Assembly: GCA_003513015.1 (NCBI GenBank)
Contig: DOTA01000007.1
Coordinates: forward strand, 1 to 9,806
Length of the DNA: 9,806 bases
Source of the DNA: Chloroflexota bacterium
Lineage (GTDB): Bacteria; Chloroflexota; Anaerolineae; Anaerolineales; UBA11858
Direction of reading: 5' to 3'
Positions 1 through 5,580 of this stretch are shown one piece after another. Position 1 is the stretch's first letter; every line of letters begins with the position of its first letter. The notes beneath the pieces were generated by a model. That model was not told the origin of the DNA. It saw only the letters and a program-made list of their open reading frames with translations, and did no database searches. The position numbers and the translations under genes were made by a program.

Positions 1-879
1 GAAGCGCAGGTCGGGCTTGTCGCTGCCGTAGCGCGCCATCGCCTCCTGGTAGGTCATGCGCGGAAAGGGCACCGGGAGCTCCCGCCCCATGTCGTTCCGG
101 AATACCGCGTGCAGCATTCCCTCGACGACCGCGAAGACGTCATCCTCGGTCACGAAGCTCATCTCGAGATCGATCTGGGTGAATTCCGGCTGACGGTCGG
201 CGCGCAGATCCTCATCGCGGAAACAGCGGGCAATCTGAAAATAGCGTTCCACTCCGGCGACCATGAGCATTTGCTTCAACTGCTGCGGAGATTGCGGCAA
301 GGCATAGAATTCGCCGGGATGCACGCGGGAAGGCACTAAATAGTCGCGCGCGCCTTCTGGGGTGGTTTTGAAAAGAATTGGGGTTTCCACTTCCATAAAC
401 CCTTGGGCATCGAGGTAATTGCGCACAAATTTGACCACGCGATGGCGCAAGAGCAAGTTGCGGCGCATGCGTTCGCGACGCAGGTCAAGATAGCGGTATT
501 TCAGTCGGGTTTGCTCATCGGCCTCTTCATCTTTATTGATGTAGATGGGTGGTGTTTTGGCTGGGTTGAGGATGTTGACAGTGGTTACTTCCACCTCGAT
601 TTCGCCGGTATCCATATTGGGGTTGGTCATCCCTTCCGGACGCGCCTTTACCAGACCCTCGACTTGGATCACCCATTCGGAGCGAACCGGCACCAGCGTT
701 TCGTGTGCATCGGGAGAAATATCCGGGTTGGTGACAATTTGAACCAATCCAAAACGATCGCGCAAATCAATGAAGGTAACCCCACCATGATCGCGGCGGC
801 GATGAACCCATCCCGCCAGCATCACAGTTTGCCCAACTTGGGCGCTGCGGAGTTCACCACAGGTGTGTGTCTTATACAT
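1..879 (-). CDS. aspS: Aspartyl-tRNA synthetase, N-terminal half (partial, runs off the left edge)
   Basis: Attaches aspartate to tRNA in the cytoplasm. I translated the reverse strand: 293 codons of a bacterial class IIb AspRS of about 590 residues. Residues 1-105 are the OB-fold anticodon-binding domain ([11 protein letters not shown] at 23-33); the catalytic domain follows, with [10 protein letters not shown] near 160-169, the ATP/aspartate motif [17 protein letters not shown] at 219-235, and [10 protein letters not shown] at the window edge. The start at 879 is supported by GGAGG at 885-889, five bases upstream. His31 and Gly83 (in [10 protein letters not shown]) match the residues I recall as marking non-discriminating AspRS, which also charges tRNA-Asn; E. 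coli has Leu at the first place. The transcript begins near 1082 and passes through a leader peptide and attenuator. Codon third positions are 55/60 G or C at 1-180 but 49/80 at 181-420, an abrupt change. Identity is very sure; the non-discriminating assignment is inference. Confidence 0.97.
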   Translation of the reverse strand, partial: MYKTHTCGELRSAQVGQTVMLAGWVHRRRDHGGVTFIDLRDRFGLVQIVTNPDISPDAHETLVPVRSEWVIQVEGLVKARPEGMTNPNMDTGEIEVEVTTVNILNPAKTPPIYINKDEEADEQTRLKYRYLDLRRERMRRNLLLRHRVVKFVRNYLDAQGFMEVETPILFKTTPEGARDYLVPSRVHPGEFYALPQSPQQLKQMLMVAGVERYFQIARCFRDEDLRADRQPEFTQIDLEMSFVTEDDVFAVVEGMLHAVFRNDMGRELPVPFPRMTYQEAMARYGSDKPDLRF

Positions 880-910
880 ATCGACCTCCAAAATTCCAGA
901 TGTGCCTTAC

Positions 911-945
911 AAAACAAATCGCCCTTCGCTGCTGCGTCGGGCGAT
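911..945 (-). terminator. Terminator hairpin of the aspS leader (attenuator)
   Basis: Read on the minus strand, ATCGCCC (945-939) pairs with GGGCGAT (924-918). An inner CGC/GCG stem closes an AGCA loop across a GA/AA internal loop. A T-rich tail, TTGTTTTG (917-910), follows at once. It lies between its own promoter at 1088-1096 and the aspS start at 879, so it would end transcription early rather than end a gene. Its 5' arm also belongs to a competing upstream pairing. The tail is interrupted by G, so the terminator may be of moderate strength. Confidence 0.68.
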
Positions 946-998
946 CAATTCACAAGTGCTAAGTTCAGAAAACCGGCAACCCGCGTCTGACCGCCCGA
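937..998 (-). promoter_or_regulatory. Antiterminator pairing that competes with the aspS leader terminator
   Basis: On the minus strand TCGGGCGGTCA (998-988) can pair over 11 positions with TGATCGCCCGA (947-937), with one G-U wobble. The downstream arm contains CGCCC, which the terminator needs, so the two structures exclude one another. The upstream arm begins five bases after the Asn/Asp codon run of the leader peptide, and the leader stop codon (967-965) falls inside the loop. A ribosome held early in the run would leave the arm free; one that reaches the stop codon would sit in the loop and hinder the pairing. The pairing is seen directly; the mechanism is inferred. Confidence 0.6.
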
Positions 999-1066
999 TA
1001 GCGATTATTATCATTATCGTTATTATCATTCAAAACAGGAGCAGAAATGCGGATTTTATTCGTCAT
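965..1066 (-). CDS. Asn/Asp-rich leader peptide upstream of aspS
   Basis: A 33-residue reading frame on the minus strand, ATG at 1066-1064 and TGA at 967-965, preceded by GGTGA five bases upstream of the ATG. The first twelve residues are MTNKIRISAPVL. Codons 13-21 (1030-1004) then read NDNNDNDNN, nine consecutive Asn or Asp codons (six Asn, three Asp, all GAT for Asp). An Arg-rich tail ends in GLPVF. The frame starts about 16 bases after the predicted transcription start and is followed by mutually exclusive antiterminator and terminator structures. I recognise no protein family. The best reading is a regulatory leader peptide on which ribosomes pause when Asp-tRNA or Asn-tRNA is scarce, raising aspS expression. 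The alternative is a chance frame over an AT-rich GATAAT repeat. Confidence 0.66.
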   Translation of the reverse strand: MTNKIRISAPVLNDNNDNDNNRYRAVRRGLPVF

Positions 1067-1087
1067 GCGGTTCACCAAACATGCCAC

Positions 1088-1096
1088 ATTATAGCA
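1088..1096 (-). promoter_or_regulatory. Extended -10 promoter for the aspS leader transcript
   Basis: On the minus strand the sequence is TGCTATAAT: a perfect TATAAT (1093-1088) with the TGn extension. No good TTGACA lies at the usual distance, which an extended -10 can tolerate. Transcription would begin near 1082, giving a leader of about 200 nt before aspS. Confidence 0.7.
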
Positions 1097-1365
1097 TGCA
1101 AATAAAAAAACCGGGGAGCGATTTTTTCACTCGTGAGTGCTCAAGATTTGTAGAATCACCACCACCCCTTCGACTGCCAACCGGTAGCTTGCTAAGCGGT
1201 GTCAAAGTGCGCTGCCGGTTGGCGCTCAGGGTGCTGTTTGAGCACCAATCTACAACAAATGAGTGCGCCCTTTCAGTCAAGGCGCAAAATCATAAGCATA
1301 ATTCCTTGTTTATCCGTAGCGTAATCTGATACAACTGTACTACATTACATATATCGTCTGCCATT
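1097..1365. other. Non-coding spacer between the divergent aspS and arsR transcripts
   Basis: No convincing gene is present; the reading frames here are short, overlap a palindrome and lack ribosome binding sites. The stretch holds a homopolymer-rich part (1101-1126), the large inverted repeat at 1148-1255, and a small hairpin TGCGCC/GGCGCA (1264-1269 with 1281-1286). I see nothing recognisable at 1287-1365. Confidence 0.6.
1148..1255. repeat. Large imperfect inverted repeat, possibly a small mobile or structured element
   Basis: The core is GCCAACCGGTAGC (1176-1188) against GCTGCCGGTTGGC (1211-1223): 13 paired positions with one T-G wobble. Outer arms CACCC/GGGTG (1163-1167 with 1229-1233) and TTGTAGA/TCTACAA (1148-1154 with 1249-1255) pair in register. 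Smaller hairpins lie inside: GCTT/AAGC at 1187-1197 and GGTGCT/AGCACC at 1230-1246. A direct repeat TGAGTGC flanks it at 1134-1140 and 1260-1266, which could be a 7-bp target duplication. It lies upstream of the aspS promoter, so it is not in that leader. Confidence 0.5.
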
Positions 1366-1381
1366 TGTGACATTACTCACT
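1366..1381 (+). promoter_or_regulatory. CRP/FNR-family activator site, arsR-sqr promoter
   Basis: TGTGACATTACTCACT matches TGTGA-N6-TCACA at nine of ten positions. Its centre (1373.5) is 30.5 bases before the -10 box at 1404, placing it near -42 from the predicted start, the classic position for activation in contact with RNA polymerase. The same spacing recurs at the second arsR promoter. No CRP/FNR gene is in the window. Confidence 0.62.
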
Positions 1382-1403
1382 AGTACCACGGATGCGCTAA
1401 TGA

Positions 1404-1409
1404 TATATT
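1404..1409 (+). promoter_or_regulatory. -10 box of the arsR-sqr operon promoter
   Basis: TATATT matches TATAAT at five of six positions. There is no good -35 hexamer; the CRP/FNR-like site overlaps where it would be, as in activator-dependent promoters. Transcription would begin near 1416. Confidence 0.5.
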
Positions 1410-1420
1410 TCTGAAAGTAA

Positions 1421-1445
1421 AGTATGCAAATAGGCGAATACTTAC
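1421..1445 (+). promoter_or_regulatory. Probable ArsR-type operator of the first arsR operon
   Basis: An imperfect palindrome with outer arms AAGTAT (1420-1425) and ATACTT (1438-1443). It contains GCGAATAC (1434-1441), which is also in the perfect palindrome before the second arsR. Aligned without gaps, the two 25-base stretches (1421-1445 and 5599-5623) agree at 18 positions. It lies just after the predicted start, where a bound repressor would block transcription. Confidence 0.58.
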
Positions 1446-1481
1446 ATTTGTCGAAATCCACAGAAGTAGAGCAGGAGCAAC

Positions 1482-1823
1482 ATGGATAATAACCTCAGAG
1501 CAGAAATTGATCGGTTGCACGCCCAGATATGCAGCGGGTTGGCAGACCCCAACCGAATTCTGATCCTTTATACTCTCGCTGAAAACGCCTACAATGTTAG
1601 TGATCTTGCGCTAAAGGTAGAACTCCCCCAATCTACGGTTTCCAGACATCTAAAAGTCTTAAGAGATCGAGATATGGTCACCGCTCAACGCGATGGGCAA
1701 TCTGTCTTCTATTCACTCTCCGATGATCGCATCATTCAGGCCCTTAATTTGTTGAGGGCGATGCTGGCCAGTTCGCTAGAAAATCAGGCCGCTCTAGCGC
1801 GTTCGGTTCAAATAGCCTCATAA
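1482..1823 (+). CDS. ArsR/SmtB-family transcriptional regulator, first copy
   Basis: A 113-residue winged-helix repressor, full length for the family. ADPNRILILYTL (21-32) is the usual helix after the N-terminal dimer helix. NVSDLALKVELPQSTVSRHLKVL is the helix-turn-helix, and GQSVFYSLSD the wing. It lacks the metal-site motif ELCVCD of classic ArsR. Its only cysteine, Cys17, lies just before the ADP motif and is kept in the second copy at 5641, which is identical at about 47 of 82 aligned positions. The start has AGGAG four bases upstream. It leads an operon, 14 bases before the SQR-like gene, so a role as a sulfide, persulfide or redox-responsive repressor of its own operon is likely. The ligand is not shown by the sequence. 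Confidence 0.9.
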   Translation: MDNNLRAEIDRLHAQICSGLADPNRILILYTLAENAYNVSDLALKVELPQSTVSRHLKVLRDRDMVTAQRDGQSVFYSLSDDRIIQALNLLRAMLASSLENQAALARSVQIAS

Positions 1824-1837
1824 TTTAGGAGCAAATC

Positions 1838-3073
1838 ATGAAAACTTTTCTTATCCTCGGTGCCGGAACAGGCGGCACAATGGTCGCCAATAAAATGGTG
1901 CATGAACTGGATCCCCAAGAGTGGAAGATTATCATCGTGGATCAATTTGAAAGCCACTATTATCAACCCGGTTTTCTATTCATTCCCTTTGGCATCTACA
2001 ACCCCGCCGATGTAACCAAACGCAAACGAGATTTCATCCCCCCGCAGGTGGAATTTGTGATCTCAGATATCGAAGTGATCGAACCAGATCAGAATCGGGT
2101 GCGTCTGGCAAAAGAAAACCGGGTCATAAACTATGATTATTTGGTGATTTCTACCGGATGCAAAATCCACCCCGAGGAGACCGAAGGTATGGTGGATGGT
2201 GGTGGCTGGCGCGAGAACATTTTTGATTTCTACACTATTGAAGGCGCAGCCGCCCTGAACCGCTTCCTGAAATTCTGGAAGGGTGGCCGGCTGGTTTTAA
2301 ACGTGGCCGAGATGCCCATCAAATGCCCGGTGGCCCCGTTGGAGTTCCTCTTCCTAGCCGATTGGTATTTCACCCAGCGCGGTATTCGCGATAAGGTCGA
2401 AATCGTGTACGCCACTCCCTTGCCGGGAGCCTTCACCAAACCGCGGGCTTCTTCCATTTTAGGTGATATGCTTGAACGCAAAGGTATCAACTTGGTGGCG
2501 GATTTCAACATCGGCTCGGTAGATGCTGGTGCCAATAAGATCGCATCGTATGATGAAACTGAAATCGATTATGACCTGTTGGTGACTGTACCCACGAATA
2601 TGGGATCCGGTGTAATCCAACGCTCCGAAATGGGAGATGATCTCAATTTCGTGCCGGTCAATAAACACACGCTGCAATCGGATCAATGGGAAAATATCTG
2701 GGTGATTGGCGATGCCGGTAACGCACCCACCTCCAAGGCTGGGTCTGTGGCTCACTTCATGCTGGATGTGATCATCGAAAATATTTTGCGCCACATGGAA
2801 GGGCTGAATCCGCTCCCCAAATTTGATGGTCACGCAAATTGCTATATCGAATCCGGTTTCGAAAAAGGGATTTTGATCGACTTCAACTATGATGTGGAAC
2901 CCCTGCCCGGAAAATTTCCCCTGCCTGGGCTTGGCCCATTCTCGCTGCTACAAGAGACTGCCGCTAACCACTGGGGCAAGATGGCCTTCCGCTGGATTTA
3001 CTGGAACATCCTGCTTAAAGGCGGCGAGATGCCCTTCGAATCGCAGATGAGCATGGCCGGCAAATGGGCCTAG
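1838..3073 (+). CDS. sqr: Sulfide:quinone oxidoreductase-like FAD-dependent oxidoreductase
   Basis: A 411-residue flavoprotein of the two-dinucleotide-binding-domain family. It opens with GAGTGGTMVANKM (8-20), the ADP-binding loop for FAD, and has a second FAD contact, GDAGNAPTSKAGS (291-303). Cys163 in IKCPVAPLEF and Cys335 in ANCYIESG sit where SQR enzymes carry their redox-active cysteines; a third, Cys108, is in STGCK. SQR enzymes oxidise sulfide and hold the sulfane sulfur between cysteines while passing electrons through FAD to quinone. The C-terminal aromatic part (FRWIYWNILLKGG) could give monotopic membrane attachment. RBS AGGAG lies seven bases before the ATG. Neighbours for sulfur carriers support sulfane-sulfur production. 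Alternatives are a flavocytochrome c sulfide dehydrogenase-like or other persulfide-handling reductase; the SQR subtype is unclear. Confidence 0.85.
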   Translation: MKTFLILGAGTGGTMVANKMVHELDPQEWKIIIVDQFESHYYQPGFLFIPFGIYNPADVTKRKRDFIPPQVEFVISDIEVIEPDQNRVRLAKENRVINYDYLVISTGCKIHPEETEGMVDGGGWRENIFDFYTIEGAAALNRFLKFWKGGRLVLNVAEMPIKCPVAPLEFLFLADWYFTQRGIRDKVEIVYATPLPGAFTKPRASSILGDMLERKGINLVADFNIGSVDAGANKIASYDETEIDYDLLVTVPTNMGSGVIQRSEMGDDLNFVPVNKHTLQSDQWENIWVIGDAGNAPTSKAGSVAHFMLDVIIENILRHMEGLNPLPKFDGHANCYIESGFEKGILIDFNYDVEPLPGKFPLPGLGPFSLLQETAANHWGKMAFRWIYWNILLKGGEMPFESQMSMAGKWA

Positions 3074-3082
3074 GAGTGCAGC

Positions 3083-3769
3083 ATGGATAACGATCTGGCT
3101 CTCCTACACGAAAAAATCGACCTGCTAACGACACAAATGGCTCTGTTGACCGAACAGACCGCCATTCAGCAGCGCCGCCAGCAAGAGTTCGATGAACTCA
3201 AGCAAGATATGCTCCCGATTGCAAACCAACTGATTAAATTGACGATTGACGAGTTGGCTGAAATCGATCCTGAGTTTGAACTTTCGGATTTGCTTTACAT
3301 GCTCAAACGCATGTTGCGCAACATGCCATTGATCCTGTCGATGTTCGACCGCTTCGAAGCCCTGATGGGCGTCACGGATGAAGTGGAGCTGCTCGGCAAG
3401 CAAGTATTCTCGAACATGGTAGAAAACCTGGATAAAATGGAACGTGATGGCTACTTCGCTTTTGCCCGCGAAGGCTGGGGCATCTTTGAAAAGATCGTCA
3501 CCGAATTCTCCGAAGAGGATGTTAAAGCCTTGGGCGATAACGTTGTCACCATTCTGTCCACGGTGCGCAACATGACTCAACCCGAGATCATGGCCATTGC
3601 CAATAATGCCATCGGCGCTATCCAAGAGATTCCGCCCGATGCCAAGCCACCCTCCACGCTGACCTTGCTACGCGAGTTCTCCAACCCCAAAACCCGTCGC
3701 GGTATGGCCCGGCTAATCAATCTATTAAAAGCACTGGACGATCAACCGTTCAGCGCTCCCAAAAACTAA
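3083..3769 (+). CDS. DUF1641 family protein
   Basis: A 228-residue soluble protein with no signal peptide and no cysteine. Residues 1-60 look like an amphipathic coiled coil. The C-terminal segment, LLREFSNPKTRRGMARLINLLKAL (split here as LLREFSNPKTRR and GMARLINLLKAL, 195-218), resembles the DUF1641 signature of a repeated Arg-Gly helix pair ending in LLKAL. The biochemical role of the family is unknown to me; members often sit beside SQR-like flavoproteins or formate dehydrogenase accessory genes. It begins nine bases after the flavoprotein gene with RBS AGGAG, so the two are translated from one message and may act together, for example as a partner or membrane tether. That role is inference from position only. 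Confidence 0.78.
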   Translation: MDNDLALLHEKIDLLTTQMALLTEQTAIQQRRQQEFDELKQDMLPIANQLIKLTIDELAEIDPEFELSDLLYMLKRMLRNMPLILSMFDRFEALMGVTDEVELLGKQVFSNMVENLDKMERDGYFAFAREGWGIFEKIVTEFSEEDVKALGDNVVTILSTVRNMTQPEIMAIANNAIGAIQEIPPDAKPPSTLTLLREFSNPKTRRGMARLINLLKALDDQPFSAPKN

Positions 3770-3807
3770 TCATCTATCTGTAAATACATAATTTCAAGGA
3801 GTAAAAA

Positions 3808-4113
3808 ATGTCTGCTTTAGAAACCATAGAACGCAATGAAGAAGGTTTTTTGGTCCACCCCGCCGATTGGACCAAAGAACTCGCCGTTGAAATCGCCCAG
3901 GAAGAAGGTCTTGATGAGTTGAGCGAGGCACACTGGAAGGTGATCGAATTTGCCCGCGCCAACGCCGAAAGTAGCGGGGCCTCCCCTACGTTGCGCCAGA
4001 TCACCAACGGCGCAGGCGTGCCTACCAAAGAGTTGTTCAAACTTTTCCCCAAGGGGCCAGCCAAAAAGGTTGCCAAAATCTCCGGCCTGGGCAAACCTGA
4101 AGGCTGCGTTTAA
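3808..4113 (+). CDS. tusE: DsrC/TusE-family sulfur carrier with a single C-terminal cysteine
   Basis: A 101-residue small cytoplasmic protein. Family features are GFLVHPADWTKELA near the N terminus, LSEAHWKVIEFAR (38-50), the LFPKGPAKK stretch (79-87) and the end GLGKPEGCV, where penultimate Cys100 is on the flexible swinging arm that accepts sulfur. True DsrC has a second cysteine eleven residues earlier; here the aligned residue is Ala89 (KKVAKISG). With one cysteine it cannot form the intramolecular bond needed to make the DsrC trisulfide for sulfite reductase, and it fits TusE-like relay from a donor such as DsrE-type proteins. The start has AAGGAG six bases upstream. It lies between DUF1641 and dsrE2 in one operon; no dsrAB or tusA is in the window. 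Confidence 0.9.
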   Translation: MSALETIERNEEGFLVHPADWTKELAVEIAQEEGLDELSEAHWKVIEFARANAESSGASPTLRQITNGAGVPTKELFKLFPKGPAKKVAKISGLGKPEGCV

Positions 4114-4146
4114 TCAATTCGCACTAACACAAAAGGAAAAAATAAA

Positions 4147-4647
4147 ATGTCTGAAGACCGCCACATCGCATTTATCTGTTCCAAAGGAGATCTAGATATG
4201 GCTTACCCCGCGCTTGTCATGGGGTGGGCTGCCTTAGGCAATGGTATTGATGTCACTATCTTTTTCACTTTTTGGGGCATGGATATCATCAACAAAAAAC
4301 GTCAGGCACACCTGGAGCTTTCTCCCATTACCAAAACCAGCATGAAGATGAGTATGATGGGGTTACCCACGGGAAACCTGGGCATCCCCAATATTTTGAG
4401 CATCATCCCTGGGATGACGGCGTTTACATCTTGGTTTATGAAAAAGAAAATCAAAGATGTTGGCGCGCCCCCGGTTGGAGAATACCTCGAAATGCTCATT
4501 GATGGAGGCGCGAAACTCTACGCCTGTAAAATGTCTGTCGACATGTTCGGTCTGAGCATGGATGACTTTGTCGATGGTGTCGAGGCGATCGTCACCGCCG
4601 GTGATTTTATGGATATGACCGACGGCGCGCAGATCATCTTTATTTAG
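4147..4647 (+). CDS. dsrE2: DsrE2-like sulfurtransferase (DsrE/F family)
   Basis: A 166-residue protein of the DsrE/F fold. It begins IAFICSKGDLDMAYPALVMG (7-26), followed by VTIFFTFWGMDII (36-48), both typical of the DsrE2 branch. Cys127 in LYACKMSVDMFGL is the conserved sulfur-binding cysteine; Cys11 is a second cysteine near the N terminus. The segment LGIPNILSIIPGMTAFTSWF (78-97) is hydrophobic and could be a loop or membrane contact, as reported for some DsrE2 proteins. DsrE2 proteins carry sulfur as a persulfide and usually occur with TusA, rhodanese or DsrC, and here with a DsrC/TusE protein 33 bases upstream. RBS is AAAAGGAAA. It is the last gene of the operon, followed by a strong terminator. 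Confidence 0.88.
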   Translation: MSEDRHIAFICSKGDLDMAYPALVMGWAALGNGIDVTIFFTFWGMDIINKKRQAHLELSPITKTSMKMSMMGLPTGNLGIPNILSIIPGMTAFTSWFMKKKIKDVGAPPVGEYLEMLIDGGAKLYACKMSVDMFGLSMDDFVDGVEAIVTAGDFMDMTDGAQIIFI

Positions 4648-4667
4648 CGGAATCACCCACAAAAAAA

Positions 4668-4707
4668 GAAAATCCGGTTCCATGCTCATTATTGGAACCG
4701 GATTTTT
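4668..4707. terminator. Bidirectional intrinsic terminator between dsrE2 and the XRE-cupin gene
   Basis: The left arm AAAATCCGGTTCC (4669-4681) pairs perfectly with GGAACCGGATTTT (4694-4706) around a 12-base loop. A T run follows on the plus strand (4703-4707), and on the minus strand the complement of the A-rich tract at 4661-4672 gives a T run as well. It lies between convergent genes ending at 4647 and 4729 and should serve both. Confidence 0.93.
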
Positions 4708-4728
4708 ATTTGTCGCCGTTTATCGATG

Positions 4729-5388
4729 CTAATCTTCAACCACAGAGTCTTCTCCGTCATCCAATTCATCGTCCCCCAACATCCCGGAGGAAATATGAAA
4801 TTCACTGGGGTGCTCATCTTGTCCGAAGCTGGATAAAACAAACATGGCATTGCAGACATTCTTGCCATTGTTGCGCCAGCGATGTTTCAATTGAGCGGCG
4901 AACAATAGGCTGTCGCCTGCTTCCAATACAAAATGCTGATCTTCAACTTGATATTCTAGCTGGCCGCGCAAACACAAAACAAATTCATGCCCGGTGTGCA
5001 CAATGCCAAATGGCCCGCTGCTGGCACCGCTTTCAAGCGTTAACATAAAAGGTTCCACGCGTCCCAAAAATGCCTCGCCGCCTAACCCTTCCCAAACACC
5101 GCGCATAAATGGTACCCGCGTCCGCTCATGCGCTTTTCGAAAAACAATATCCTGCCGCGGTGGCTCCTGCCGGAAAAACGCCGTAATGGGCACTCCCATA
5201 GCATCAGCCAATTTATAGAGCGTGCTCACAGATGGGGATGTTCGCCCGCGCTCGATCATACTTAGCGCATTCGCCGAGAGACCGCTCTCACGAGCCAAGG
5301 CCCGCATCGACATGCCGCGCTCCTGGCGCAATTCTCGCAAACGCAAACCCACATCCACTGAAATTGCATCCTTTTCAAACGCATCCAT
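4729..5388 (-). CDS. XRE-family transcriptional regulator with C-terminal cupin domain
   Basis: A 219-residue DNA-binding regulator. Residues 14-70 form the XRE helix-turn-helix (LRELRQERGMSMRALARESG, then SANALSMIERGRTSPSVSTL). Residues 115-185 are a small cupin barrel: HTGHEF (131-136), GQLEY, then GDSLLFAAQLKHRWRN with His169 and Asn173 at the second cupin motif. Such regulators sense small molecules and commonly control stress, amino-acid or polyamine genes. The C-terminal 30 residues are strongly acidic. I chose the ATG at 5388 because GGAGG lies five bases upstream; the upstream ATG at 5451 has no binding site and overlaps the promoter. It is convergent with dsrE2 and divergent from the second arsR, so it could also act on the shared intergenic region. 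Its ligand and targets are not evident. Confidence 0.9.
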   Translation of the reverse strand: MDAFEKDAISVDVGLRLRELRQERGMSMRALARESGLSANALSMIERGRTSPSVSTLYKLADAMGVPITAFFRQEPPRQDIVFRKAHERTRVPFMRGVWEGLGGEAFLGRVEPFMLTLESGASSGPFGIVHTGHEFVLCLRGQLEYQVEDQHFVLEAGDSLLFAAQLKHRWRNNGKNVCNAMFVLSSFGQDEHPSEFHISSGMLGDDELDDGEDSVVED

Positions 5389-5442
5389 AAATACCTCCAA
5401 ATTGATAAATAATACTAGAATAATCAGATCAACCTGGGAATA

Positions 5443-5448
5443 ATTATA
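5443..5448 (-). promoter_or_regulatory. -10 box for the XRE-cupin gene
   Basis: A perfect TATAAT on the minus strand (5448-5443), about 55 bases before the chosen start codon; no convincing -35 is seen. Between it and the ribosome binding site lies an AT-rich stretch with short arms TTGAT (5402-5406) and ATCAA (5428-5432), which may or may not be an operator. Confidence 0.5.
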
Positions 5449-5520
5449 CACACGAAATCGGGCAAATGTACCATCGAGTTTACAAAAATCAAAAACTTAA
5501 CGGAATTTCGCATCATTAAA

Positions 5521-5536
5521 TGTGACATTCTGCACA
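5521..5536 (+). promoter_or_regulatory. Upstream CRP/FNR-family site, second arsR promoter
   Basis: TGTGACATTCTGCACA matches TGTGA-N6-TCACA at nine of ten positions. It starts 22 bases (two helical turns) before the second site at 5543. It also overlaps a perfect inverted repeat, TGACATT (5523-5529) with AATGTCA (5536-5542), so another regulator could use this place. Confidence 0.55.
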
Positions 5537-5542
5537 ATGTCA

Positions 5543-5558
5543 TGTGACAAGTTTCACT
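5543..5558 (+). promoter_or_regulatory. Promoter-proximal CRP/FNR-family site, second arsR promoter
   Basis: TGTGACAAGTTTCACT matches TGTGA-N6-TCACA at nine of ten positions. Its centre is 30.5 bases before the -10 box at 5581, the same distance as at the first arsR promoter, and its start is 69 bases before GCGAATAC (68 at the first). This repeated geometry is the main support. Confidence 0.64.
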
Positions 5559-5580
5559 ATTCGTTTTGCTCATCAGAGAT

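Noticed and set aside
403..990. Plus-strand frame of 195 residues opposite aspS
   Set aside because: It is the antisense shadow of a clearly recognised AspRS coding sequence, with no ribosome binding site or family resemblance.
1003..1030. GATAAT-like triplet repeat as a simple microsatellite
   Set aside because: It is a low-complexity run, but it is in phase with a frame that has a start, an RBS, a stop and attenuator structures, so I kept the coding explanation.
880..1087. T-box riboswitch controlling aspS
   Set aside because: T-boxes are common before synthetase genes and there is a terminator here, but I found no conserved AGGGTGGNACCGCG segment and the leader from the predicted start is short. 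The leader-peptide model explains the sequence better.
1110..1140. Terminator-like run of A and T around CACTCGTGAGTG
   Set aside because: The palindrome leaves too small a loop for a stable stem, and no T run follows it on the 3' side in either direction.
1089..1280. Minus-strand frame of 63 residues and an overlapping plus-strand frame of 82 residues (1081-1329)
   Set aside because: Both cross the large palindrome and the aspS promoter, lack ribosome binding sites and resemble no family.
5402..5432. Possible palindromic operator TTGAT/ATCAA before the XRE-cupin gene
   Set aside because: Only five bases pair on each side and the interior does not match; this is easily chance in AT-rich DNA.
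5389..5451. Upstream ATG at 5451 as the start of the XRE-cupin protein
   Set aside because: The extra 21 hydrophobic residues precede the HTH domain, the ATG overlaps the -10 region, and the ATG at 5388 has GGAGG at ideal spacing.
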